NCBI GenBank assembly: GCA_900708905.1
Contig: CAADRB010000028.1
Coordinates: forward strand, 1,722,221 to 1,786,220
Length of the DNA: 64,000 nt
Direction: 5' to 3'
Source: Hymenolepis diminuta
Lineage: Eukaryota; Platyhelminthes; Cestoda; Cyclophyllidea; Hymenolepididae
A model generated the notes under the pieces. That model was not told the DNA's origin, searched no databases, and saw nothing but the letters and a program-made list of their open reading frames with translations. The stretch's first letter is position 1, and each line of letters starts with the position of its first letter. The translations under genes and the position numbers were made by a program. Of this stretch, positions 25,401 to 38,940 are shown piece after piece.

Positions 25401-28400
25401 TATTAAGAAGCTTAGAGGAGTAAAACGTATATCTGTGAATTTTACATTTGAATTTTGCTTATTAGAATATGTTCTTAATTCATTTATTACGAAATTAATA
25501 ACCTCTGGATTAGTAACTCTCATTGAATAACACTAAGCAGACCTTCCCTCAAGTATAATCGCAGTTTCGAGAAAAGGTGAATAAGATGAGCTATTTACAA
25601 AATAAATTTATTTATGATTTGGCAAAACTTTTATTTATTTTAATCGAATTTACTTGCACCTAAATAAAATAGCCATCATCTTTCATGAAAAATTCGTCAG
25701 GACATTTAAAGTCGACTTGATTTTTGCCAGAATTAAAATCTTAATATTGTTTGTCTTGTCAATTCAATAACAAAATTGATGAAATAAATAAAAAAAAGCA
25801 CGATTTTCAGATTTTTTATGGACACATATCACATTAGTAAAGATTATGAACTATCAAACCAATTTTCTATTAAAATCAAGATATTTATACATCTTTTTTC
25901 CCATTTCTACAAATATTCTTTGCTATTATGTTTGATGAGGTAGATTTTTAATTCGAGTGTGCCAGATTGCTCATAAAAATTATGAATACCTCGTACACAA
26001 CATAAAAATAGAATTAAGCTGAATTTCTAGTAAAGCAAAGAAATGTTTACATAACAAGTTATTTAAGTCTTTATCCATATCACTAAATTCATGCACAAGT
26101 CACCTGTTTATCTGCCATTATTTCCATATTTTATTGATAAATGTTTAACAATTTTTAATTTGAGACTGAGATGTAAAATATTTATTGCATACGATAAGTA
26201 AGACAACATCGAATTACTGTAATATACGTGTCGCACCGCTTGTAGAATCGATATGGAACTTCTCAAAAAATTATGCATTTATTATTATTTAATAATACAA
26301 ACAGAATTACAAATTGGTCAGACCATTAATGTGAATATTTTAAACTTGCGAACAGTTTATTCTATAAAAACTATCCCCCATATATTAAATAAAATGTGTT
26401 GGGAATAATAATTTATGGGATAACTTAGAATTTATTGAGAATCTTAACTAACTGAAAATGTATTTAACATTGAGCATTTTGTGATGGGAATGGCTCTACG
26501 GCTATAAATCAGTTATAACTTGTATTATTTTTGTCAAATGCTGTCAAGAATCCCAAGCAGTAAATAGTTCTAGTAATAATATTGTAACAAGGTGAGTGTC
26601 AAATGATGAAAATGACGAAATATATCTGTTCAGGATGCCTCAATACTTTGTGGATAAATAAATACAACATTGATAGTGAATAAAACCTCTTATGAAGAAT
26701 TTTGTTTAAAGTAGGTCGAAAATCATTTATAGTACACCATAAAGCTTCTGGTTATCCAAAGAAATTATTACCTTGCAATGAATCAGCATTTCAATTTATT
26801 CTAAATATCATTTATTCAATTTTTATATATAGGAACATATTTTAAATTCCTTTACGGTAACCGTGACAGAATGTAATATTATCTGATAACGACTTAAAAT
26901 GCAGCCGAGCCCATTTAAACTTAATTCACTAACTTTTCATGTTAGTTCAAAGTGAACTGATTATTGCTAATAATTAAACTTTACTACTCCTATGCGCTCT
27001 TTAATTAAAAGATTACGAAAAGTCTGAGTTATTTTTCTGTATTTGGTCAATTTGTAATATTTTAATTTGAGGGTTTAAAGAGGGAAATAAGACTTCCTTT
27101 ATGTAATTAAACAAAATTTTAGAACTCAGTTTATGTGCTAAAGTATCAATTTTGAATTTATTTCACATTTATACAAATGTGTCTAGCAAATTCTTGTTAC
27201 ATAAGGAAGAAGTATATCCTGACACAATTCAAATTAATCTATATGTGATTTCGAGCCAAACTTACAGACAAGTTCTGATTTATAATTTTTTTAACTAAAA
27301 ATTTTTTTGTGAAACAATGAAAATATGTGCATTTTTAATCCCTCTTTTCACTTAATCACAAACGAGCAAAACATATTGTATTAAAACAAAATATATTAAT
27401 AAACCTATTTTATATACATTTAGAATAAGATAATGTATTAAAGAGGGCGTTAACTATTGATATATTATTGAGTAATCGTTGTGTAAAAATTTATAGGAAA
27501 ATTGAGACATTTTAGTAACGATCTCTAAGCAATTTATTTAAATACCTTGAATGCAATGAAACTATATGTGTACCCAGTGATATTATTTGTTAAATAAATC
27601 TTACGGTTGTGTTTCTCCCTCTCTCAACTTTGAAAATGATCCTAAGATATAAATTATTTCCCCTTTTAAAAAGTAATATATAGAATATATTAGGCGGATC
27701 AAAGAAAATTTACGGGTTGCAATTATTATCCCGGAGTTAGTAATAAAGCATAAAATTTAAATACACTCTTAAAAAGTAAGGCAAAGTATGACAGAAAGAA
27801 ATTTCAGTAACAACAATTGGACTATGAAAAGGTATCAAAATTTATTAATTTAATATTTCAGCAATACTGAAAGATTTTCTATTCCACTGCCTAATTAAAA
27901 AATTACGATTTTTCACTAGTAAATGATAAATAAGTAGAAGAACTTCATTAAGTGAAATAAATGAAATTTAAATAATAAATAATCTATTAATTTAGTATTT
28001 GTAATATTAATTTAATTTTAAAAGAAGCTGAATAGATGATTAAGATACTAATTTTGCAATCATTTTTATTAATGTTAATTGAATTCACTTCCCAAATTAG
28101 GCTACGGAAAAGAAATTATCGGACTTGTTATCCCCTTACAAAAACAGTATTTTATAAAGTTATATTTGTTCTTTAAACTCAATGCACTTAGAGAAACTGA
28201 TCTCAATTCATCGTAATCAGCCTTACTAATCTAGTAAAAGTGGCTGCCTTGGGAAACTATAATGTCAGTATGTGCATTCCAAGTTGTTTTAATTAAACAT
28301 TTCCCCATTAGAATAAGGAGTTTCTCTAAATTCAGTTTTCATAAATTTATGAATTTGAAACGCTTCGAGATATAAGATGCTTTTTATCCTCTGTGTGGTA

Positions 28401-31400
28401 ATTTATATTTTAATTATCATTAATTAAATATTACAATAAAAGGTTCGTTAAAAATTTCCGATTAGTGTGTAATAAAGTGAACTTTTCTTCAAATGAAATA
28501 AATTTTAATTTTAAATGATAATTTTTTATTAAGAAAGAAGACAGAATAGGATAATTTGCTTTAAGTATATCTCTTAAAAAAGCGATCATATAAATCTCTA
28601 AGGAATTAATTTTTATCAGATAAAAAATGTTAAATGTTGTCAAAAATATACTAAATATCCCCATTTTTACTTTTTGACAACTTTATGTTGAAGACCCATG
28701 ATTAAGGGAACAATTTTCCTTATGCATAATCCGTATATATTATTCGATATTTTGATTAAGACTAGAGAAATAGAATCATGCTTATTAAATGTTTACTGTA
28801 GATCACGCAAACCTACGAAAGAATTTCATGTGTATCCCATGTTAAAGCAGACTCCAAATGTGACATTGATATAAATATTTAAAACAGAAAATATGGCTTA
28901 AACGGGAACAGTATTTAGAAAGTGACATAATCGGCAATTTCTATATGATTTCACTGAGAATAAACTATTTGTTTGCTAAAAATTAGGCCTTATGAAGAGT
29001 TTAACCACCAATGCCCTTCCATTTTGTTTCAAAATCTAATAACGTATTAATTCGCATGAGACAAACCTCATAAAGCCCTTAAACATCAGCTATTAAGAAG
29101 GCTAAATTTGACACTCTTGTATTTTTGCCTTCAATAAATGCTTTTGATTTCACCTCAGGCGGTTAGATTCTTTCAAATACAATAACGTACGAGATAATTG
29201 TTAGTAGTATTAATATCCTATCGCACAATGTATGTTTATAAATATTTACTTAATTTTGGTGCTAATTTAAATTAAAAAGCATATCTTTAACATCAATTGC
29301 TTGAAAGAACAACGCACTTTACTTTTCCAACGACAAAATAGTATTTTTAAAATACAATACCACTAGATTTTAAAAACTCTTTGATGGACAATTTTGCAGT
29401 TTTAAATCTTTAGCAAAACATCTTCCAATCCCAAATCTATTAAAGATAGACTGCAAAAGTGTCCTTCAGGACACGGAAAAAAAGGAATTTGCTCAGGGCA
29501 AAATCTCTTAATTTGAAGCAAAGGCTTGAATAAAAGATTTTTATTCAAATAAGAAATAATGTGTTATTAGTTCAGCTGGTGATTTCTGCACAATAAATTG
29601 TAGACATTTTGTATACCTGAATTTATTTTTGGAAAAATAGAACAAGCGGAAAATCACGATTATGGTTATTTTGAATATGAAGTATAAAGAGGTCAATATC
29701 AAGATAATGGCATGCTTCAGACGTGATATTAGATTATTGGATTATTTCTCTGTCTGAAACAAACATTAATGGATTTCTTCAGTAAACGCTTGGTATGGTT
29801 GCCTTCTAATAAAATAATTTGAATTTTATTTGTGTAATAAAAACGTTCTTGGAGTAATCGGTTAAAGCAGTAAAACGTAGAGTTGAATCGTAAAAAGCAA
29901 AAGTACAATTTCAGTTATTATTTAAGAACAGCGAAGCAAAATCCCAAAACAAATGATCACTTTGAATACTTAAGTAACTTCCATCATGACAATAATCCCT
30001 CCTTCCGGTTGCCCAAGTGATATTTCCCTACTCAACCCAATTTCACTACCATTAATTGGTATCTTAACGGTCAGGTGACCCAAGTTAGATGAGTTGATGC
30101 TTTCTCTGCTAGGTCATTCCTAAAATTGCTATTAAAAAATGTCCTCTGCACTTATTTTGTTTCTATTACCGCTATATTAGTTTTCACATGCATTACGACG
30201 GCTTCCAATGACCGCATATAATACTCACAGTAAGTTTCTTTTTAAATAACTATCATGAACAGTAAATTGAAACTATTGTACGCATATCATAGGAAAAAAT
30301 AGCTGTTTTTCCAACAAAAATGGTAGATTTTTTCTATCTTATACCATATTCCCCTTAAATAATGTATTACTTCGACATCCAGGCACAAATAACTTTAAAA
30401 CGTATAAATTTTACATTATAAAGGAACTTAATAGGTATTTTTTATGAAAACTTATCTTGAAAAATGCAGGAGTATACTTTTTGAAGGACCATCCATTTCG
30501 ATAATAGAAGTTACTCTCATTATAGAAAGCAAATCCTTTACTGTTTATGTATCTCTTTAGTCATTTTAAAATTCATAAATTAAACTTGTTGATTTACTTT
30601 TTCTAATAATGACATAACTCAAGAGTCCGAGTTATTTAAAAATATCATTGAGAAAGCTTAAACTCAGTAAAAAATTTGAATCAAATTAAAGCTCGTAATG
30701 AATGACGAAACAAAAGATACATTTCTCAAACTAACCGCATGTATCACTTAACCAGCAAGGGGTAAAAAATACCAATTTAAAAAAGGGAATATTCATCTTT
30801 CATTCTAAAAAAGCATTTTTTGAAAAGCACTGTCAGAACTTGTCTTTTATTGAAATAGTCATTATGGACAAAACACTTCCTTGGACCAAAAGTCTAAATC
30901 ATTTGTGAAAAAGATGATGCAAGTTATTTTATGCTACTGATTAAGAAAGTAATTTTCTTTTGAAAACCTTCTCTACTCAAAACAATTGAAAAACAGAAAT
31001 AATTATGGAGAAGTTGAGGCGTGGAACAACAAAAGCGATTTGTGCATATCTTTTTTCTTGGGCACTTTAAGAAAAACAGAAAATGAAACTTTGAATAATT
31101 GGAAATTACGATTTCGTATAGCAAAACAGTAATCGTTATTCTAATATTTATTTCGAAGATGCCATATGTATGCGTTGCCTGACTGCTGGGAAATGTTCTT
31201 ACACATAAATTTCAAAACATTTTACATTGATGCAAAAAAGCTACTAAAAAATCTTTTCATTTCGGAAACTACTTATATATAAAGAGGAATTTGTAAAGTT
31301 ATTGGCAAAATTTTTAAGATAGTGTCAAGTCCTTACTATCAATGTGAAATAAAGCTGATTCCGTAAACATATTTCCATATGTATGTCTCCCTCTCCCCCA

Positions 31401-34400
31401 TTTCGTCCCATATGTTACTATGTATGTTTCGCCTCTCTCTCTCTCTCTCTCTCTCTGCCTATGAATATCCTCTATATGTAATGTAAAATAAACGATTTCT
31501 TTAATTTTTGCATAGCAAGAACACGTTTCTCTGTGTATTAAGACAATGACGAATGGACCAAACAAAAATAGACCCTGTCAGAGCAAACCTAATAAGGCGT
31601 GTATTCACATCTAGCTCCCAAATGTTTAGTAGATTAGGGCTGTCAACTTAACGGCAAGGAACATAGGGTTTTAGACCATTTTAATTACTGTGGAAATTTC
31701 AGATGGCAGCAGAAAATGCCAATCACTTACATAAAAAAGTGAAGATTCTGGTTAAATATAGATTCAATCAAAGAAGCAATTTGCAATATAATAGATTTGA
31801 TTATTGCTATAGTTTAAATGTTCTGCATAAATCAAATTTTTCTTAAGTAAAATGCAAAAACATTCTTTTGGCACTGCTTTCTAATGGATAAGACACACAA
31901 ACTTAGTTTAAACGATTTTTTTAAAATAAGATTATCATTTGGCACCGATTAAAGAATTCATTACCATTTATGTATGAAATTTCAGCAAATACAGTGCCAT
32001 GTTGTATAATATATTTTTTAAATTATTTGACTATATATTTGTATTTTGTTTCATATTGCCCCAATTGATTTTTAAATTAATATTTTTCCCTTGCTATTTT
32101 ACTACATTATGGATTTTTTTCGAATTACTACAGTATTTTTTCTATTATACTTGCAAGAATAAACTTATACCAAAAAAAATCTCCTACCCTGTAACAAATA
32201 TGTATCCTGAGTACCTGAAAAGAAACTGATTTCCCCAAATGTAAAATAATTATACCTTTCAAAGTGGTGTCAATAAACCCTTTCAATCCGTTAATGCTGA
32301 AAAACAAAAGATATAGGCTAATAGAAAAGGAAATACGCGATGGAGAGGAAATTAAAATAATGCTAAAAGAGACGTAAAAGGTCTTAATTCATTAGATATT
32401 TAGATTTGGGCTGCAAAATCTTAAATAAGTGGGCAGCTTACATTTCAAAAATTAAATTTAATGAGTCGTCCTCTGGATTACAGCAATTGCTTTTCAATGA
32501 CATCTAGCACTTTTTGACAGGCCTTCCATTCATGATGGTCTGTCTTACCACTTCAAATAATCTGTTTCAATTGTTGAGAAGGCAAAATTATCTAGCATAT
32601 TGCATATCACGTATAATTTAAACTTGAGTGTATACAATCAATGGAATTCCGGTACCTAAAACTTTTAGACTCAAAGAAACTCTAAGATGTCTTCTTTTAA
32701 TCAATTTACTAAATAGCAATTTCTTTAAGGGAAAATTTTTTGTAATTTTGCTATCTTGTTTCATTTTAATATTAAAATATTAACGTGCACTTTAGCGTGT
32801 TATCTAATTACTCAAAAAATAATTACGTTAACATTGCAATTATTATAATTTTATTAAAAGTACAAATAACTAAAATCGATCTTTGTTTTCAAGGAAACAA
32901 GAAAAAATGCAAATATGCGTCTCTAGCTGACTTATTAAAAAGTTAAATTTGTCCAGAGCAAAATCCCATTTGACCATTCTAAGCAAAATTTATGCGATCC
33001 TCATTTACAATTCAGTTTGCATTTGTTCTAAATTATTAATATAAGAAACTTAGAACCAAATTCCTGCCTAAATCATTTTATGTCTTACCAAGATTCGGCT
33101 AATATTGAAAACAGATAGGGAAATGTGAATAGAACGACCAAAAAACTAAGGCTAAATGCACAGATGGCAGATTATTTCAAAAAACAGTGATAAAACAATT
33201 CGTCATTATTTATGAGACAATAGCATTGTCGGGACTGATTAAAAGGCTTTTTATTATGTCATAAAATCAAATCAGCAATAATAAATTGATTCATTAATTG
33301 ATTTTCATATTAATAAACACTTATGATTATATATTATAGACGTGGATATACAGATATAAGTAATGTCAATACGATTATTCTCAAGGTTATTAAATTATTA
33401 GCTGTTCTGTAGGCTAAAATTCTTAAGGTGCCGCAAAGAATTTATCAAATCAAGTGCGATTATCTGAAACGTTATAATGTATAAAGGCCATTAACAACAA
33501 CCCTTTAGTTCGTTTGTTAAGCATATGGGAAAAAATTTAATTCTATTCCTTATACACACTTGATTTCGTCTATTAGATGTGGTTATTGATAAAATGGTCA
33601 GTGGAAACATGATTAAATTGAAATGCGTGGATTCCACTGTTGAATAATACCATTGACAATTTCTGGAGTAATCATTTATTTAATTTCATATAGGCATAAA
33701 ATGGGTAGCCACTTTTATGAATAATTCCAAGAAATGGGTGTTATTCCAGGTATCAGGTTTGAGCATAAAGGAAACTAAAATGTCAAAATGTCATACTATA
33801 TACTTATTACCCAATCAATGATCCGATCATGTTTTGGAGTGAGCTAAAAATGTTTTAATGTTAAGCATTCCGTTTAATTTTTTAATTTCAAACCTCACTG
33901 CACGGGTCACAAAGCTGGATAGACATCAAGTAAAATTATATTTTAATCAGCTTCTTGAGAACAATTGTTAGAAACAGTTAAATGATTACGAAGAATGAGG
34001 CAAAGTTCTAAGAGCGTGCACACCATCTGTACATTAGTTCTCGCCAAACTGCACAATTACCAAAGCATATATCTACATAGATAAGCATGGATAAGCTTTA
34101 GTGGAGGGCATACAAGTCAGTGCTAAAGTACTTGTCAAATCTAACAGAACAGAAGAGAAAGGAGTTATATCTACAATTTCCAAACCATGTTTGCAGAAAA
34201 ATTCATTTTTCACTAAAGGGTAACATTAATTATTAAGAGCGTTCTTCGCATTGAATAAGTTAAATTTAAAAATTTGGCAGATTTCAAAACGAAGTAGCAA
34301 TGAATGTTTATGGATAAGTATGCATAAGCCCAACCCAAAGAGCCAACTATTTTTATTTTAAAAAATGAAGCAAACCGTATGCAAGTTAAGTGGAAGTATA

Positions 34401-34740
34401 AATTTTCTAGTCTCACCAAATTCACCTCAATTATACTACTACTCTTGCATTCATTGATATATGAGGATTAGCACTCAAACGCGCCGTGCTAAAAAAGACC
34501 ATAGCAATACAATTTTATGAAGTCGTGGAAGTCGTCGACCAATAAAAAATTTTATTACTGATTTTACGAAAAATTTGTATTCTCCGCTAGATTGGTCAGT
34601 AATTTTAAAAAAGGCATGAATACCGTCTATCATTCACATTCTGCATTAGCTGGAAGGATGACCTTCTTAACATATTTCGGATTTATTTTTGAAACATATG
34701 CTAATTAAGTGTTTTATATGAAATTATTTTTACTTTCAAA
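25400..34740. other. gene desert, very AT-rich
   Basis: No coding sequence, RNA gene or element was recognised over more than 9 kb. Only low-complexity AT-rich frames occur (for example 28431-28664 minus and 31999-32229 plus, both dominated by Phe/Leu/Ile/Tyr codons, as expected of AT-rich DNA). A slightly GC-richer patch lies at about 29.99-30.23 kb. Confidence 0.5.
31433..31456. repeat. (CT)n microsatellite
   Basis: Twelve uninterrupted CT units. The Arg-Glu run of a minus-strand frame across this site is an artefact of the repeat. Confidence 0.95.
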
Positions 34741-35047
34741 TACTAGGGTAACTCAAAAAACATCAAGGCATTTCACTCCATCGTGTCTAAGACACACATA
34801 TCAATTATAGATCTTAACTTGTTTCTGCTTTGTGATGACTCATCTGACCTACCCTTGTTATTCATAAATTCATTTTATATTCGTACTGCGCAGAAGCTCC
34901 CTTCGCATTTTTTCTCCTTCTCTCAGTGTATATTTTCCTCATTTCTCTCGCATTTCCACTAGCGTTGTACTTTGGACATTAATTTTTTCTTAATTCTTGA
35001 TCTCCCTATTTTGGAATGGATTTGGTTTTTGACTAATAGCAGAAGAG

Positions 35048-35365
35048 CTCAGTGACAGGGAGTAAAGATAATTAGTTAGAATAATTCGTTTGTTGACAAA
35101 AGTTATGTTTTAATATTTTCTTCCCGTTATTGGTGAAAATAATACTTATCACACAAATATTTTATGTGAGCAGTCCAAATTACGTTATACTGCAGATAGT
35201 TCGGTTTAAACTGTAATAAGTTCTTGCTCTAACAACGCGAACTTGTTTTACCCTTCTTCAAGTTGGAATATCGGCTTGCAAATCGTAAAATTTGGCGAAG
35301 AGTGCTTAAAAAAATCAAAATTTGAATATTTATAAAAATACCAATGAATATTTATGCATTTGAAC
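35048..35365 (+). repeat. left LTR of the deleted retrotransposon
   Basis: It matches the right LTR along its length. Examples are TTGACAAAAGTTATG (35093) with TTGACAAAGATATG (36889), ACGTTATACTG (35182) with GCGTTATATTG (36964), and GAACTTG followed by ATATCGGC with GAACTTG followed by ATATCGGC. The TATA-like box of the right copy is mutated here. The 3' end is poorly defined. Confidence 0.6.
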
Positions 35366-35539
35366 TTATGCTAAAGAAGAATGAACTTTTTTGAAAAAGC
35401 AGCAGGAACGTCACGAATTTTCCTGATGGAACAGCAGAGAAATCTTATGATGCTGCAAGAATGATTTTAAAATTCATGAGCTGGAAAACTATCTGCAGAA
35501 TCTCCGTTTCTATATGCTAATGAATTTTGCTGTGACCAA

Positions 35540-36245
35540 AAGAAGATCAAATATTAACTTATTTGCTTGAAAAGTGTGAGGATACTTTCGAAAACGATCT
35601 CATTGATATCAAAAGTGATGTAAAAGTTAAACTATTGTTACGAAAGTTAGAACTTACTAAAAATGAAAGGTTCAAATACGTCACCCACTGTAAAACAATT
35701 TTAAATCTAAAATTTGATGAAACAGCCTCAATCCTCTCCAACTTGTTTAGTAAAATATCGTCCGAACTGCAAACATGTTTCAAATACCTTTCTCTCACCA
35801 CAGAGCATGATGAAGCAGGGTGTCATAAGCTCATCTTCTCAAAACTGTTTTTGAGCATTGTGATTTTTTTGCTCTTTCAAAGAATAATTTCAAATTTTTG
35901 CCGTTTTTGAATTGTCCTCGGGAACCTTGTCAAACAGATGTCTGTTGTAGACTTCGCAAAGTGATCGAAGAACGTGATGGGATTAAATTAGAGGATCTCC
36001 CTAATGAGTGCAGAAAATTGGATATCAAATGCGACTGTGACACAAATCAGCAAAAGTCTGGTAAACACGAATATGTCAATCGAATTTCTAGCAAAAACAT
36101 GTCCTAGAATGTTTTCAATCTCCTATCTGAAAGCTGACTCTGTAATGATTTACACTTTATCGGATTTTCTCCATATGAATCACACGAATGCAGTTTGTGT
36201 GAAAAACGAGGACACAGGGAAACAATGTGCCAAACGAAACTAGAA
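35540..36245 (+). pseudogene. gag remnant of a Gypsy-type retrotransposon, frameshifted
   Basis: This codes for a broken structural (gag) polyprotein. The first part (about 35563-35850) has a KCEDTFENDL motif followed by VKVKLLLRKLE and then FDETASILSNLF. This is the order seen in the capsid part of Gypsy-family gags. The frame then shifts: 35880-36055 carries CCRLRKVIEER, then IKLEDLPNECRKLDIK, the usual end of the same domain. In the same third frame a CX2CX4HX4C zinc knuckle stands at 36189-36230 (C-SL-C-EKRG-H-RETM-C). At least one frameshift and several stops separate these parts, so no intact protein can be made. No protease follows. The N-terminal start is lost; a short MEQQ-like stretch near 35428 may be a remnant. 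Confidence 0.7.
36189..36230 (+). other. CCHC zinc knuckle of the gag remnant
   Basis: The spacing C-X2-C-X4-H-X4-C is complete, with the usual Gly before His (RGH). This is the nucleocapsid RNA-binding motif of retroelement gags. It lies in the same frame as the ECRKLDIK segment upstream, past a stop at about 36105. Confidence 0.75.
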
Positions 36246-36699
36246 CTCTGAAAGAAGAACATTAATTAAAAGATTAAACCAACGGTCAGTCTTACTGTAA
36301 AACGATTAGCCACCTCAAACAATATGAGACGGAACAAAAATCCGCAGAAGAAGCCCTATGAACGCATAACAAAAACGAACAGAAAGGAAGGAAAAGGAAG
36401 CAGTATCCCGAACTTGTTCCCGAAATAATCAATGAATCGAAAGTAAAGGCAAAGTAAAATAAAGTAAAGATAAAGAATATGTATCTTTTTGTACAACCAA
36501 TAATGGATCTGGTGTTTCGTTTTAGACGTATAAAACGATAGCCGAACTAAGAGCAAGGAAAAGGAAGGCTTGTTGGAAAGTAGGAGGGGGGGAGGGTACC
36601 AACGGCAGAAAATCTGAAAGCTGTTCTCGTGAATTTCTGAGAAGCAGCTTATCCAAAACTTGATGAAAAATCTCCGATGAAATTACAAATGGAAAGAAG

Positions 36700-36846
36700 A
36701 AACAAGCTGAACCTATATTAATCATATTTCAATACTCTTATGAGTATGAAAATGGTTGTTATGAACGAATAGAGAATCAAGAGAGGGACTTTGACCGAAA
36801 TCGAAGACGTTCTCCTAGGAAGAAGCGACCTAAAGGGAGAGGTTAG
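36700..36846 (+). pseudogene. 3' ORF tail next to the polypurine tract
   Basis: An open frame of about 49 codons ends in a basic, proline-containing tail (RNRRRSPRKKRPKGRG) with a TAG at 36844-36846, overlapping the PPT and the start of the right LTR. Retrotransposon pol or gag-pol frames often end like this at the LTR border. It may be the last bit of pol left by the internal deletion, or the end of a longer gag. Confidence 0.35.
36832..36842 (+). other. polypurine tract
   Basis: AAAGGGAGAGG lies immediately 5' of the right LTR, the expected place for the plus-strand primer of LTR elements. Confidence 0.55.
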
Positions 36847-37148
36847 ATGGAGAAAATATTATTATGGCGGATTATTAAATAATTTTTTTTGACAAAGATA
36901 TGATTTTTTTTCCACAATTATTGGAAAAATTTTTTAAATTGTTTAAGTGAACTAATATCAACTGCGTTATATTGTAAATAACTTATGTTGATTTGTGATT
37001 GGTTTTCTATATAAAATGGGAACTTGTATTGTTTCCTTCTTTGGGATATCGGCATGTAGATCACCAACCTTGGTATAAAAGTCGGGCTCCAACAATGAGA
37101 TGAACCTAGCCTCTAAAAGTTTTCAAACTGAACCTATTGCAGAATTAT
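36843..37148 (+). repeat. right LTR of the deleted retrotransposon
   Basis: It begins just after the polypurine tract. It has a TATA-like box (CTATATAAAATGGG, about 36994) and an AATAAA-like CTCTAAAAG near 37113. It ends at ATTATAA before CTGGTAACCT (37151-37160). The latter looks like a worn primer-binding site, which is unexpected downstream of a 3' LTR (see findings). Confidence 0.6.
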
Positions 37149-37164
37149 AACTGGTAACCTACAA

Positions 37165-38935
37165 ATATGGCTAATTTTTCATTAACACCGAGCTATTTTA
37201 ACTATCCTGAGCCTATTTTCCGTGATAATTTTGGCGCGTAATTGCAATAAAAGAGAGGTTTTATCTGATAATAAAAGTTTTATCCATTGGAGCCCGTTTG
37301 GATGTTTGAGATGAATTAAATCAAATGAGGCTTAATAAATACCACCAGTGAAAGCGTATCAGTTCATTCTTCCGATTCGAATTGCACCTTAGATACTCTA
37401 ATGTATATTTCTACAGCTTTAATTCACCGCTTCAGGTGAATCCGAACACTTACCTTAATGATAAATTAAAAATGTAAATTGTTCTTTATATGGTTTTAAA
37501 ACAAGTAATTTATCTTTATTTAAAAACAAAAAACGCAGGTGAATGTCGTTAGGGGATACTTGATTGAAGTATTCGATTTTTTTATTTTCCTCTTAATCAA
37601 CAAACGTAACGAAGATTCGATTTTGACAATAAAGTATTTCGATTTCAATAAAATATTTGCCGATGGGGAGAGAAGATGAAGCTTATAAACATTTCTAAAG
37701 CATAAAGGTCTGTATAACTGAAATTGCGACTATTGTATTTCATTAATCCTAATCTTGTTTTGTAAAAGTTCTATTTGGTGATTAAATGAGTTTGGAATAA
37801 ATGCATTACTTTAGGAGCGAGTGGTGACTCCTGTCTGCATTTTAATTGGACCGATTTCATTAGATCACATAGGAAAGCCAACACCAACATTTTCCAAGTT
37901 AAAAAGGTTGCCATCTATATAGATTCTAAATTAGGCGAGTAATCGAGCGCACAGAATTTTAGCATAGCGGAACAGCAGTGAAATCACTAGAGTTCTCTCA
38001 AGATAACATTTATTTGGTCAATTTTTCATCGTTATACGACTATCTTGCCAAAAGCTTAAGGGATTAAAGGTTTATTAAAAAATTGAGAATGACTTTACGC
38101 TTTATGCACTTATGTATTATTAATAGCAGACAAAACAGCATAGTCAAGCCTCGTGTTAGACGTTAAAAAAGATAACTCAAAGATTCATATGAATATCTGA
38201 TATTGTTAATTTGTTCATATACGTTAGGGAGGAAATTGATATGCGCTAACATTTTCCGTAAAGCAGCCCATATTCATTATGTCCAGAATATAATTTTTGT
38301 AAATTTACACATCAGTGCAAGTTTTTCAGTTTTATTAAAGGATCACTTTGTTTTAATTCAGCATTAATTTTAATGAAAAGCTCTCTCATATTAAACTATT
38401 AAAACCTTTCTTCTGAGTTGTCAAATCTCTGATCATATGAATAGCAAATGAAGTAAGAGTAGAAACATAATCCAATTAAGAGTCAATGTACTATGGAAAG
38501 TGCTTGGAGCGACTTTATACAATGTTATTAAAGAACGGCATAAAGGAATTTGATTCGTTATTTGCATAAAAATGTCGACAGCGGTGAAACATGAATTATG
38601 TAACAACTTTTTAAAAAACTGCGGATACTATGAAAGCATGATAGATAATCAAATTTATATTTTCTTGATGTAATAATTCTTGTAATGTTTTAAGAAGATC
38701 TCAAACTTTTAAATTGAAAGCAGTAATAATTGGGGAGCATTAGACTTTTTAAAAAGATCCATCTTGTATGTCATTTTCAACTATTCTGATGATTGAATTT
38801 ATAAACAGATATTGCAATACATTTGATGCAAATTTTTATAGCTTTCATTTAAACCAAAGAATTAACTTTAAAATTAAACAAAATATAAATTAATTTTTTA
38901 TGTAAAATAAGTCTTAGTAACCGCTCAATTGATTA
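37165..38935. other. non-coding, nothing recognised
   Basis: AT-rich sequence without a family-like frame. No gag or pol remnant follows the primer-site-like sequence at 37151. Confidence 0.45.
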
Positions 38936-38940
38936 CTTTG

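Larger units (their letters stand above)
35048..37148 (+). mobile_element. internally deleted LTR retrotransposon (Gypsy-type), old
   Basis: Two stretches of about 300 bases, offset by about 1.79 kb, align with each other and flank a broken gag and a polypurine tract. That gives LTR - gag remnant - short 3' ORF tail - PPT - LTR, about 2.1 kb in all. Protease, reverse transcriptase, RNase H and integrase domains are absent, whereas full Gypsy elements are usually about 5 kb. The LTRs differ at roughly a third of positions by eye, so the insertion is ancient. It may be a once-mobile non-autonomous derivative or a single deleted copy. No target-site duplication was made out. Confidence 0.65.

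Noticed and set aside
31314..31565. Minus-strand frame with an Arg-Glu repeat
   Set aside because: The repeat is only the (CT)n microsatellite read in frame.
31999..32229. 76-codon hydrophobic frame as a membrane protein
   Set aside because: Almost only Phe, Leu, Ile, Tyr and Lys codons, as AT-rich DNA gives by chance; no start, splice or termination context.
35559..35801. Minus-strand frame of 80 codons
   Set aside because: Antisense shadow of the gag remnant, which has clear family motifs on the plus strand.
36578..36598. G-rich run as a possible quadruplex
   Set aside because: The G tracts are uneven (GG, then a run of seven, then GGG) and lie in decayed retroelement sequence; no reason to assign a role.
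36356..36725. Minus-strand frames inside the LTR element
   Set aside because: Low-complexity Phe/Leu/Ser translations opposite purine-rich DNA; no domain.
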